9,233 nt of DNA from Draconibacterium sp. (lineage in GTDB: Bacteria > Bacteroidota > Bacteroidia > Bacteroidales > Prolixibacteraceae). Below, in pieces: positions 1 through 7,083 of this stretch (its first letter is position 1; every line of letters begins with the position of its first letter). The notes below the pieces were generated by a model. The model did no database searches, was not told the origin of the DNA, and was given only the letters and a program-made list of their open reading frames with translations. The position numbers and the translations under genes are program-made. The stretch covers positions 1 through 9,233 of the forward strand of contig JALUZN010000224.1 of assembly GCA_027011835.1 (NCBI GenBank), read 5' to 3'.

Positions 1-147
1 GGGTTAGATGGTCGCTTTTTTTTTATTCTGAAAAATATACTTTATTTTTAATCATTAAAATAATGGATGTGGAGTTGTAAAACCACGTTAAAAACAGGGT
101 GTAACTGAAAAACCTTACGAGTAAGAAAAACAAAAACCTAATGAATT

Positions 148-498
148 ATGGAATGGTATTTAAAAGTATTAAAACAGTATGCCGACTTTAACGGTAGAGC
201 GAGAAGAACAGAATTTTGGATGTTTGTTTTGTTTAATGTAATTGTAACTGTTATCCTTACGATAATTGATACTATGCTTGGAACTTCTGGTGTATTGGGC
301 GGAATTTACGGATTGGCAATATTAATTCCTTCTATTGCTGTCTCGGTACGCCGCTTGCACGATACAGGTAAAAGTGGATGGATGATTCTGGTTGGACTCA
401 TTCCGGTTATCGGTTTTATTTGGTTATTGGTACTTTATATTATGGAAGGTACACCGGGTGAGAACCAATATGGTGCAAACCCAAAAGAGGTTGCATAA
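148..498 (+). CDS. DUF805 family small inner-membrane protein
   Basis: A 116-residue protein with the conserved layout of the DUF805 family. A cytoplasmic N-terminal stretch ends in GRARRTEFW (residues 16-24). Hydrophobic segments follow at about 22-43, 48-66 and 78-98. The signature VRRLHDTGKSGW sits at 67-78, and a C-terminal EGTPGENQYG at 100-109 matches the family's usual G(T)xGxNxYG ending. Length is normal for the family and it appears complete. The biochemical role of DUF805 proteins is not established, so no function is assigned beyond inner-membrane location. The ATG at 148 is chosen because MEWYLKVLKQYADF is the typical family start. It is the first gene on the plus strand here, 108 bp ahead of the next start, and could share a transcript with it. 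Family assignment is confident; function is unknown. Confidence 0.9.
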   Translation: MEWYLKVLKQYADFNGRARRTEFWMFVLFNVIVTVILTIIDTMLGTSGVLGGIYGLAILIPSIAVSVRRLHDTGKSGWMILVGLIPVIGFIWLLVLYIMEGTPGENQYGANPKEVA

Positions 499-606
499 TT
501 TGTAACGCAACAGGATTGTATTTCCCCTTATTTGAACATTCTTTCTTCGGGCGTGTTTAGTAGATTAGATACATTAAATTATTTGAAAACGTCTAATATT
601 ACTATT

Positions 607-1092
607 ATGAAATCTATTGTGAAATTCTTTGTAGTTATTTGTTTTGTTGCATTTTTTACTGTCTCTCAATCGCAAGCTCAGGAGAAAAAGTTAGTAACCG
701 GAAACTCTGTAACCCTTGGTTTCCCCATTGGCGATATGGAAAATATGTACGATATGGGTTGGGGAATTTATGGCAATGTTGATTATAATTTCAGCAAATT
801 TTTAACCGGAAGATTTGATTTGGGATGGAGTACATTTAGTAATAATCTGGCTCCTGTAGAGGGTATCGAATTTGATAACCTGGATATTTGGGAATTTACC
901 GGAGGCTTAAGAGCCAATATTAGTGTTTTCTACCTGGAAGGCAGGGGCGGTTATTTTACCGGAATAAACCAGTGGGGTTTTGTTCCTGCTGTTGGTCTTC
1001 GTTTTGGAAAACTCGATATACAGGGAAGTTTAACTGTTGCCGGCGATTATCAATGGGGAGGTGTAAGAATAGGCTATTACTGGGGAAATTAG
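607..1092 (+). CDS. Secreted/outer-membrane beta-rich hypothetical protein with signal peptide
   Basis: A 161-residue protein starting at the ATG at 607. The reading frame stays open upstream to a TTG at 532, but the 607 start places a textbook signal peptide at the N-terminus (basic MKSIVK, hydrophobic residues 7-19, then SQSQA followed by QEKK, with likely cleavage near residue 24). The mature part, about 137 residues, is rich in Gly, aromatic residues and alternating hydrophobic/polar stretches, for example GWGIYGNVDYNF, RFDLGWSTF, GGLRANISVFYLEGRGGYF and GVRIGYYWGN. That pattern suggests antiparallel strands of a small outer-membrane beta-barrel. It is too diverged to place in a named family by eye, and the last residue is Asn rather than the Phe often seen in barrel proteins, so a soluble periplasmic beta protein is also possible. 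It is followed by a strong terminator. Confidence 0.75.
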   Translation: MKSIVKFFVVICFVAFFTVSQSQAQEKKLVTGNSVTLGFPIGDMENMYDMGWGIYGNVDYNFSKFLTGRFDLGWSTFSNNLAPVEGIEFDNLDIWEFTGGLRANISVFYLEGRGGYFTGINQWGFVPAVGLRFGKLDIQGSLTVAGDYQWGGVRIGYYWGN

Positions 1093-1100
1093 TTTTTCCT

Positions 1101-1150
1101 AAAGCAAAAAAATGCAGAATTCAATGTTGAGTTCTGCATTTTTTTTGCTT
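1101..1150. terminator. Bidirectional intrinsic terminator between convergent genes
   Basis: A 14-bp stem pairs 1111-1124 with 1127-1140 (AATGCAGAATTCAA against TTGAGTTCTGCATT, with one G-T pair in RNA). The A-run before it and the eight-T run after it extend the pairing outward to GC/GC at about 1104-1148. The left flank is A-rich and the right flank T-rich, so it can end transcription from both sides. It lies between the stop of the plus-strand exported protein (1092) and the stop of the minus-strand malic enzyme (1169), as expected for a shared terminator. Confidence 0.9.
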
Positions 1151-1168
1151 AAAAAAAGAGTAGAGATT

Positions 1169-3445
1169 CTACTCTTCAGACAAGGCTTGTGCATCGATTA
1201 CTGCAATGGCAACCATATTAATAATCTCGCGAACCGAACTGTCGCGTTGTAAAATATGAACCGGTTTTTTCATTCCCATTAGAATTGGGCCAATTGCTTC
1301 GGCAGTGCCAATTGTTTGCAACACTTTGTAGGTAATGTTTCCCGAGCTTAAATTGGGGAAAATTAATGTGTTTGCATCTGCATCGCCAAGTTTGTTAAAC
1401 GGATAACGCTTGTAACGTAACTTTCCGTTTAAGGCATAATTTGCTTGCATTTCGCCGTCAACCAATAAATCGGGTTCTGTCTTATGAAGTGTTTTTACTG
1501 CTTCACGAACAGCTCCCGGATTTCCCTGCCCTTTAAACGAGCCAAAATTAGAGTACGAAAGCATTGCAATTTTTGGTTCAATGTTGAAACGTTTAACTTG
1601 CTCGGCTGTTAAAATGGTTGTGTCGACCAGTGTTTTTGCTGAAGGGTTCATGTTTACCGTTGTGTCGGATAAAAACAGCGGCCCTTGTTTCGATAGCATA
1701 ACATACATTCCTGCAATGTGGTTAATCTGCTCTTTAACTCCAATAATTTGAATTGCCGGACGAACGGTTGAAGAGTATTTGCGAGCAAACCCTGAAATAA
1801 AGGCATCGGCTTCTCCTGTTTCAACCATCATTGTTCCAAAGTAATCGCGGTTAAACATTTTTTCGACTGCTTCGTTGTAGGTCATTCCTTTGCGTTTTCT
1901 TTTTTCGTAAAGAATTTTTGCAAACTCGTGACGTTTTTCTTCGGTAACATTTTTATGCAAATCAATAATTGGAACATTGTCGAGTTCCAGGTTATTATCT
2001 TTAATAAGTGTTTTAATCTTTTTTTCGTTACCCAAAAGAATTGGTTTTGCAATTCCTTCGCGAAGAACAAATTGTGCAGCTTTTAATACTTTAAAATTGT
2101 TGGCTTCAGAGAAAACTACTCGCTTCGGGTCTTGTTTCGCTTTTTCGCGAATACCCATTACCAGTTTATTGTCGAATCCTAAACGTGCTGTAAGTTCGCT
2201 TTTGTAGGCCGACCAGCTTTTAATATTTTTTCGGGCAACGCCGGTTTCTATAGCTGCCTTTGCCACTGCTACCGATACGGTTGTTATCAATCGTGGGTCG
2301 AGTGGTTTAGGAATAATGTAGTTTCTGCCAAACGATATGTTTTGTTGGTTATATGCTTTTGCAACCATTTCGGGAACGTACTCTTTGGTGAGTTGTGCAA
2401 GTGCTTTAACCGCGGCCACTTTCATCTCTTCGTTAATGGTGGTTGCTCTTACATCGAGTGCTCCTCTGAAAATATAAGGAAATCCTAATACATTGTTAAT
2501 TTGGTTGGGATAGTCGCTTCGGCCTGTTGCCATAATAATATCGGGGCGAGCCTCAATAGCGTCTTCGTACGGAATCTCCGGGTCGGGGTTGGCCATGGCA
2601 AAAACAATCGGGTCTTTGGCCATCGATTTTACCATCTCTTTCGAAACAACATTTGCCACCGAAAGACCAAGGAAAACATCGGCATCCACCAACGCTTCGG
2701 CAAGTGTATCTATTTTTCTTTTGGTTACAAACTCTAGTTTTGTTGCGGTTAAGTTTGTGCGTTTTTCGTTTAGTACTCCGCGACTGTCGCACATTACAAC
2801 ATTCTCGGGTTTAACTCCCAGTCGAATATAAAGGCGGCTACACGAAACTGCAGCAGCACCTGCTCCGTTAACAACAACTTTTACCTCTTCAATTGCTTTC
2901 CCGTTTAATTCGAGCGCATTAACAAGTCCGGCTGCCGAAATAATTGCAGTACCGTGCTGGTCGTCGTGAAAAACAGGAATGTTTAACTCCTTTTTTAATG
3001 TTTGCTCAATTTCGAAACATTCAGGAGCTTTAATATCTTCGAGATTAATACCTCCAAAAGTTGGTGCAATTGCTTTAACAACCTCAATGAGTTTTTTAGG
3101 GTCTTTTTCGTTTACCTCAATATCGAAAACATCGACATCGGCAAAAATTTTAAAAAGTAAACCTTTTCCTTCCATTACCGGTTTTCCTGCTTCGGCACCA
3201 ATATCGCCCAATCCTAAAACGGCTGTTCCGTTCGAAACCACGCCAATTAAGTTCCCCTTTGCCGTATATTTATAGGCATTTTTCGGGTCTTTCTCTATTT
3301 CGAGACATGGTTGTGCTACACCCGGTGAGTAAGCAAGCGATAAATCGTGTTGTGTATTGTGAGGTTTTGTTGGGATAACCTCAATCTTTCCCGGTCGCCC
3401 TTTCTTATGATAATCAAGAGCGTCTTTATTACTTATTTTAGACAT
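1169..3445 (-). CDS. maeB: NADP-dependent malic enzyme with C-terminal phosphotransacetylase-like domain
   Basis: Oxidative decarboxylation of malate to pyruvate with reduction of NAD(P)+, in the cytoplasm, linking the TCA cycle to pyruvate and supplying NADPH. The 758-residue length is right for the large MaeB-type fusion. The N-terminal malic domain shows YSPGVAQPC (Tyr39 on), the MEGKG lysine (about Lys94), INLEDI (about 133-138) and HDDQHGTA (160-167). A Rossmann dinucleotide motif follows, NGAGAAAV (about 193-200), then ANPDPE and SDYPNQINN. From about residue 430 the protein becomes a phosphate acetyl/butyryltransferase-like domain (SEANNFKVLKAAQ; SGFARKYSSTVRPAIQ; LSDTTVN). In E. coli MaeB this domain is regulatory, binding acetyl-CoA rather than acting as a transacetylase, and the same is inferred here. 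It is transcribed alone, with its terminator at 1101-1150. Coenzyme preference (NADP versus NAD) is taken from the family, not shown directly. Confidence 0.95.
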   Translation of the reverse strand: MSKISNKDALDYHKKGRPGKIEVIPTKPHNTQHDLSLAYSPGVAQPCLEIEKDPKNAYKYTAKGNLIGVVSNGTAVLGLGDIGAEAGKPVMEGKGLLFKIFADVDVFDIEVNEKDPKKLIEVVKAIAPTFGGINLEDIKAPECFEIEQTLKKELNIPVFHDDQHGTAIISAAGLVNALELNGKAIEEVKVVVNGAGAAAVSCSRLYIRLGVKPENVVMCDSRGVLNEKRTNLTATKLEFVTKRKIDTLAEALVDADVFLGLSVANVVSKEMVKSMAKDPIVFAMANPDPEIPYEDAIEARPDIIMATGRSDYPNQINNVLGFPYIFRGALDVRATTINEEMKVAAVKALAQLTKEYVPEMVAKAYNQQNISFGRNYIIPKPLDPRLITTVSVAVAKAAIETGVARKNIKSWSAYKSELTARLGFDNKLVMGIREKAKQDPKRVVFSEANNFKVLKAAQFVLREGIAKPILLGNEKKIKTLIKDNNLELDNVPIIDLHKNVTEEKRHEFAKILYEKRKRKGMTYNEAVEKMFNRDYFGTMMVETGEADAFISGFARKYSSTVRPAIQIIGVKEQINHIAGMYVMLSKQGPLFLSDTTVNMNPSAKTLVDTTILTAEQVKRFNIEPKIAMLSYSNFGSFKGQGNPGAVREAVKTLHKTEPDLLVDGEMQANYALNGKLRYKRYPFNKLGDADANTLIFPNLSSGNITYKVLQTIGTAEAIGPILMGMKKPVHILQRDSSVREIINMVAIAVIDAQALSEE

Positions 3446-3551
3446 TGTATGAATTTTTTTGATTGCGATAAAATTACAGAATCTTATCTAAATAGTTAGA
3501 TATATAGCTGACTAATTGGTTAAACGATACTAAAAAATAACAATAGATAAA

Positions 3552-3570
3552 TAGGGTCTGCTGAAAAGCT
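3552..3570 (+). repeat. Left terminal inverted repeat
   Basis: Nineteen bases pairing with 4161-4179 at 16 positions; the mismatches are at repeat positions 6, 11 and 17. It is preceded by an A/T-rich flank ending in ATA. Homology stops abruptly inside this point, as expected for a true TIR. Confidence 0.6.
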
Positions 3571-3840
3571 CAGATGTGCGTCAGATTTGGACTTTATGAA
3601 GCACAGATGTATGTAAGCACCTCAAACTGAACAAGGTACATATATGGTGAGCAGCTGAGCTGTTAAAATATTCGAAACATAGAATAAATAAATGCAAGCA
3701 TTTTTAATATTACAAAACAAAAAGCGGGTCAGTTAACTTTCGGGTTGATGGGGCAATTTAAAATCTAATGAATCGGCTTTTTCCTGCCAGAGACCACAGT
3801 TTACGGCGATGGCCTTGGTCGGTGAGCCGGAAAACAAGCG

Positions 3841-3906
3841 ATAACGACGTTAAAAAATTACTGTTGTTTGAGGAGGTACGACGAGTTCAGTAATTTTAGT
3901 CGTTAT
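3841..3906. repeat. Long imperfect stem-loop inside the TIR element
   Basis: The outer stem ATAACGAC (3841-3848) pairs with GTCGTTAT (3899-3906). The inner stem AAAATTACTG (3854-3863) pairs with CAGTAATTTT (3888-3897). An asymmetric internal loop separates the two, and a 24-nt loop (3864-3887) contains GAGGAGGTACGACGAG. Weaker complementarity continues outward (CGGAAAA near 3828-3834 with TTTTCCG near 3915-3921). Either DNA strand could form it. It could be a folded RNA, a recognition structure of the element, or the trace of an old inverted duplication. Confidence 0.6.
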
Positions 3907-3951
3907 TGCGTAGCTTTTCCGAGTGAAGCGAACGCAGCCTTGGGCTTTTTG

Positions 3952-3997
3952 TTTACTTTTTGGGCTAAGCCAAAAAGTAAAATCCGCCCGATAGGGC
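3952..3997. repeat. Tandem perfect hairpins inside the TIR element
   Basis: A perfect 12-bp stem, TTTACTTTTTGG (3952-3963), pairs with CCAAAAAGTAAA (3970-3981) across a 6-nt loop. A second small stem follows, GCCC (3986-3989) with GGGC (3994-3997) around GATA. The first hairpin has no U-run beyond its own arms, so a simple terminator reading is not compelling, although the T-rich arm could give some termination. Confidence 0.65.
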
Positions 3998-4160
3998 AAA
4001 AGTAACATCATAGCATCTCCTTAACCGGCAACCAGAAAGTTTAAAAAGCTCTAAAAACCTATTTAAATATTGAACCAACCCGAATTATGAAGTGAGCTCA
4101 AAAAGCTTGCACTTATAAAAATATTGAATGTAGTATCTAGCTGTATGTTATATGTTTAAC

Positions 4161-4179
4161 AGTTTTTCGGCAGGCCCTA
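4161..4179 (-). repeat. Right terminal inverted repeat
   Basis: Reverse-complement partner of 3552-3570 (16 of 19 identical). It is followed directly by an A-rich flank and a separate small hairpin (4189-4214) that is outside the element. Confidence 0.6.
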
Positions 4180-4494
4180 AAGAAAGAAAAAGGGTAGCTT
4201 GAACACTACCCTTTGCTTCGCATATTTTAGAAATAATGGAAGATAAAAAATAAGGTTGAACAATGTTAAAACTAAAATGGACTTATAAAACATGATGTGC
4301 CGTTTTTTTATTAACATACCAATGTGTGTAAGTTGATTAAAGAGGATTGTTGGTTTTTTAAGAGTACCCTTCACCTGAATTTGAATTCAGTAAAATACCC
4401 GACCCTAAACAGCAACAATATCAACTCAATTTTAAACTTTTTACACATTAAAGAAGAGCTAAAAACCGGTGTTCGTGATTCTCGTAAAAATCAG
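4180..4494. other. Non-coding spacer between the element and the pheT promoter
   Basis: No convincing gene is seen here. Open frames on both strands are short, AT-rich in composition and without family-like motifs. The stretch holds the hairpin at 4189-4214 and a short palindrome CTGAATT-TG-AATTCAG (4375-4390). The remaining spacer on the other side of the element (3446-3551) is AT-rich and should carry the maeB promoter, but I found no clear -33/-7 pair there. Confidence 0.5.
4181..4214 (-). terminator. Minus-strand-oriented intrinsic terminator-like hairpin
   Basis: A perfect 9-bp stem, AAAGGGTAG (4189-4197), pairs with CTACCCTTT (4206-4214) across an 8-nt loop. Read on the minus strand, the stem runs into CTTTTTCTTTCTTT, a T-rich tail typical of an intrinsic terminator. 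On the plus strand there is no comparable T-run. No minus-strand gene is visible upstream of it in this window. Confidence 0.5.
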
Positions 4495-4502
4495 TACTTT
4501 TG
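4472..4502 (+). promoter_or_regulatory. Bacteroidota-type primary sigma promoter for pheT
   Basis: A -7 element TACTTTTG (4495-4502) fits the Bacteroidota consensus TAnnTTTG exactly. Nineteen nucleotides upstream lies TTCG (4472-4475), one mismatch from the -33 TTTG. This spacing is the usual one for the housekeeping sigma factor in this phylum. Transcription would start around 4508-4510, giving a short leader of about 20 nt before the pheT ATG with an A-rich, Shine-Dalgarno-free translation start. Confidence 0.65.
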
Positions 4503-4531
4503 TGCGATTCAAAAAACGATAGAAAAATAAA

Positions 4532-6982
4532 ATGAAGATATCTTATTCGTGGTTAAAAGAGTACATAAAAACCGATAAACCGGTTGAAGAAATTTGCGAT
4601 ATTTTAACACAAACCGGCCTTGAAGTTGGTGGTTTGGAAGAGGTTGAAACCGTAAAAGGCGGGATGAAAGGATTAGTTATTGGCGAGGTTGTTACGTGCG
4701 AACCGCATCCGAATTCGGACCACCTTAGCAAAACTACAGTGAATGTGGGTACAGACGAAACGTTACCAATTGTATGTGGAGCTCCCAACGTAGCTGCCGG
4801 GCAAAAAGTTGTTGTGGCAACGGTTGGCACTACACTTTACGATGGCGACAACGAATTTAAAATAAAGAAATCGAAAATAAGAGGCGAAGTTTCTTTGGGA
4901 ATGATTTGTGCCGAAGACGAAATTGGCGTAGGTAACAATCACGATGGAATTATTGTTCTCGACGAAAATGCCCGGCCGGGAACCGAGGCGAAAGATTATT
5001 ATAATATTGAATCGGACTGGGTAATTGAAATTGATCTCACACCCAACCGTATCGACGGTGCATCTCACATTGGCGCAGCCCGCGATTTAGCCGCTTTTCT
5101 GCGAAAAACAGAGGATATTCATTACACAAAACCATCGGTTGACGGTTTTAAAATCGACAATCGTAACTTAGAAATTCCGGTTGAAGTAATAACTACTGAA
5201 GCGTGCATACGCTATTCGGGCATTACCATTTCGGGGGTTGAGGTAAAAGAGTCGCCCGAGTGGTTACAAAACCGGTTGAAAACAATTGGTCTGACTCCCA
5301 TAAATAATATTGTCGATATAACCAACTTTGTGCTTTTCGAAACCGGGCAACCATTGCACGCTTTCGATGCAGCAGCAATTAAAGGCAATAAAGTAATTGT
5401 GCAAACATTGCCTGCAAAAACCAAATTTACTACCCTCGACGAGGTTGAACGCGAACTCGACGAAAACGACCTGATGATTTGTAACACCGAAGAGGGAATG
5501 TGCATTGCAGGAGTATTTGGAGGAATCGATTCGGGCGTAAAAGAGGCGACAAAAAATATATTCCTCGAGAGTGCCTGTTTCGACCCGGTTTTTATAAGAA
5601 AAACAGCACGCCGCCACGGATTAAATACCGATGCATCGTTTCGTTTCGAGCGCGGTACCGACCCAAACGGAGTTATTTATGCGCTAAAAAGAGCTGCACT
5701 TTTAATTAAAGAAATTGCCGGCGGAACAATCTCTTCCGAAATTGTAGATATCTATCCCGAGCCGGTAAATGATTTTAAAGTTAATGTTTCGTATGCCAAC
5801 ATTACCCGTTTAATTGGAAAAGAGCTGGGAAATGAGATGATAAAAAATATTCTCACCTCGCTTGAAATAAAAATTGAAAGCGAAACGGCAAACGGACTTT
5901 CGCTATTGGTGCCTCCTTATCGGGTCGACGTAAAACGCGAGGCCGATGTAATAGAGGAGATTTTGCGAATTTACGGTTACAACAACATCGAGATTCCAAC
6001 ACAGGTAAACTCGTCGTTACAAACGGCAGAAAAACCCGACCGTAATGGAGTTCGCGAGCGAATTGCCGACATGCTTTCGTCGCAGGGATTTAACGAAATT
6101 TGGTCGAACTCGCTAACAAAAGCCGCTTACTACGAAGGGTTAACGAATTATAAAAACGAACGCACGGTAAAAATATTAAACCCATTAAGCAACGACTTAA
6201 ACGGAATGCGCCAAACGCTGCTTTTTGGTGGGCTGGAAACCATTTCGCACAATGTAAACCGGCAAAATAAAAATTTAAAATTGTACGAATTTGGGAATTG
6301 CTATTTTTATAAAGGAACGGAATTAAAAGATAATCCGGCAAGTAATTACTGGGAAGAGAATCATCTCGGACTATTTATTACAGGGAACAAGGAGGCGGAA
6401 AGCTGGTTGAAAAAAGAGGAAGCAACAACTTTTTATACACTAAAAGCAACGGCCGAGAATGTTTTAAAACGGTTGGGCGTTGCTATTGAAAAAACACAAA
6501 TTTCGGAAACCGGAAACGAACTCTTTTCCGAAGGATTAACCTATGTTTTCAATAACAAAGTTGTTCTTGAAATGGGAATTGTTGCAGGTAAATTTAGTAA
6601 AAAACAGGGAATTGAAAATCCGGTTTACTATGCCGACTTTAACTGGGACAATGTTTTCGATATTCATAAAAAACACAACGTGTTGTTCGAAGAGCTTCCC
6701 AAGTTTCCGGCAGTTCGTCGCGACCTTGCACTTCTTCTCGACAAAAAAATTACATTCAGCCAAATAAAAGAGGTGGCATTTAAAGTTGAACGCCAACTGT
6801 TGCGCAATGTCGATTTGTTTGATGTTTACGAAGGAAACGGAGTTCCAACTGGTAAAAAATCGTATGCTGTTAGTTTTATTCTTCGCGACAACCAGCGTAC
6901 ATTAAAAGATAAACAGATTGATAAAACAATGCAAAAACTAATTGCAGCATTTGGTCGCGAACTTGGTGCCGAGCTGAGGTAA
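4532..6982 (+). CDS. pheT: Phenylalanine--tRNA ligase beta subunit
   Basis: Beta chain of the alpha2-beta2 phenylalanyl-tRNA synthetase, which charges tRNA-Phe in the cytoplasm; the beta chain binds tRNA and edits mischarged Tyr. The 816-residue length is normal for bacterial PheT. The start is typical, MKISYSWLKEYI. A tRNA-binding OB domain covers about 40-155 (PHPNSDHLSKTTVNVG, VCGAPNV, IRGEVSLGMICAEDE). The B3/B4 editing domain lies at about 210-390 (PINNIVDITNFVLFETGQPLHAFD; RHGLNTDASFRFERGTDP) and the B5 domain at about 410-480 (VPPYRVDVKREADVIEEILRIYGY). A catalytic-like core spans about 490-705, and a C-terminal anticodon-binding FDX-ACB domain about 720-816 (PKFPAVRRDLALLLD). It appears complete. 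It stands alone; pheS is not beside it, so the subunits are encoded apart here unless pheS is distant on the same strand. Confidence 0.97.
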   Translation: MKISYSWLKEYIKTDKPVEEICDILTQTGLEVGGLEEVETVKGGMKGLVIGEVVTCEPHPNSDHLSKTTVNVGTDETLPIVCGAPNVAAGQKVVVATVGTTLYDGDNEFKIKKSKIRGEVSLGMICAEDEIGVGNNHDGIIVLDENARPGTEAKDYYNIESDWVIEIDLTPNRIDGASHIGAARDLAAFLRKTEDIHYTKPSVDGFKIDNRNLEIPVEVITTEACIRYSGITISGVEVKESPEWLQNRLKTIGLTPINNIVDITNFVLFETGQPLHAFDAAAIKGNKVIVQTLPAKTKFTTLDEVERELDENDLMICNTEEGMCIAGVFGGIDSGVKEATKNIFLESACFDPVFIRKTARRHGLNTDASFRFERGTDPNGVIYALKRAALLIKEIAGGTISSEIVDIYPEPVNDFKVNVSYANITRLIGKELGNEMIKNILTSLEIKIESETANGLSLLVPPYRVDVKREADVIEEILRIYGYNNIEIPTQVNSSLQTAEKPDRNGVRERIADMLSSQGFNEIWSNSLTKAAYYEGLTNYKNERTVKILNPLSNDLNGMRQTLLFGGLETISHNVNRQNKNLKLYEFGNCYFYKGTELKDNPASNYWEENHLGLFITGNKEAESWLKKEEATTFYTLKATAENVLKRLGVAIEKTQISETGNELFSEGLTYVFNNKVVLEMGIVAGKFSKKQGIENPVYYADFNWDNVFDIHKKHNVLFEELPKFPAVRRDLALLLDKKITFSQIKEVAFKVERQLLRNVDLFDVYEGNGVPTGKKSYAVSFILRDNQRTLKDKQIDKTMQKLIAAFGRELGAELR

Positions 6983-7008
6983 TCGGTTCAATTTCTATCG
7001 GTTTATCT

Positions 7009-7040
7009 CTATTTCAGAAAAATGAAATAGTTATTTTATT
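7009..7040 (+). terminator. Probable pheT terminator
   Basis: A perfect 8-bp stem, CTATTTCA (7009-7016), pairs with TGAAATAG (7023-7030) over a GAAAAA loop, followed by TTATTTTATTG. It begins 26 bp after the pheT stop. The stem is AT-rich and weak, so termination may be partial, with read-through into the permease gene. Confidence 0.5.
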
Positions 7041-7083
7041 GAAAAGATTTGTTCTTTAAATTGTACAAACCAACTGAATTTCA

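Larger units (their letters stand above)
3552..4179. mobile_element. Non-autonomous or decayed TIR-flanked element, no transposase (about 628 bp)
   Basis: The two ends form a 19-bp terminal inverted repeat. The left end, TAGGGTCTGCTGAAAAGCT (3552-3570), matches the reverse complement of the right end (4161-4179), TAGGGCCTGCCGAAAAACT, at 16 of 19 positions. If the outer TA on each side is read as a duplicated TA target, the element is 3554-4177. The GGGYCTGYYGAAAA style recalls ends of DDE transposons of the IS5/IS1182 type, but I cannot assign a family. No open frame of meaningful length lies inside. The interior holds several stem-loops (3841-3906, 3952-3981, 3986-3997) and is more GC-rich in its middle than the flanks. 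It sits in the spacer between the divergent maeB and pheT genes. A chance pairing of ends is possible but unlikely given the length and the structured interior. Confidence 0.6.

Noticed and set aside
1..147. Possible terminator tail or promoter before the DUF805 gene (T-run at 16-24)
   Set aside because: The left arm of any hairpin would lie outside or at the very edge of the window, and no -33/-7 pair fitting the Bacteroidota consensus was found.
532..606. Upstream extension of the exported protein from a TTG at 532
   Set aside because: The added 25 residues precede a clear signal peptide starting at the ATG at 607, so the extension would bury the signal sequence.
4177..4374. Minus-strand 65-codon open frame with a hydrophobic stretch
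   Set aside because: It runs through a terminator hairpin and to the edge of the right TIR, has no family-like motif, and its composition matches translated AT-rich spacer.
4375..4390. Perfect short palindrome CTGAATT-TG-AATTCAG as an operator
   Set aside because: It is short, AT-rich and about 80 bp upstream of the promoter core with no second copy, so it may be chance.
4324..4530. Plus-strand 68-codon open frame ending just before pheT
   Set aside because: It overlaps the pheT promoter, lacks any recognisable motif, and is Asn/Lys-rich as expected from AT-rich non-coding DNA.
3446..4531. CRISPR array, tRNA or rRNA in the long spacer
   Set aside because: There are no regularly spaced direct repeats, no cloverleaf and no rRNA-like sequence; the repeats present are inverted.
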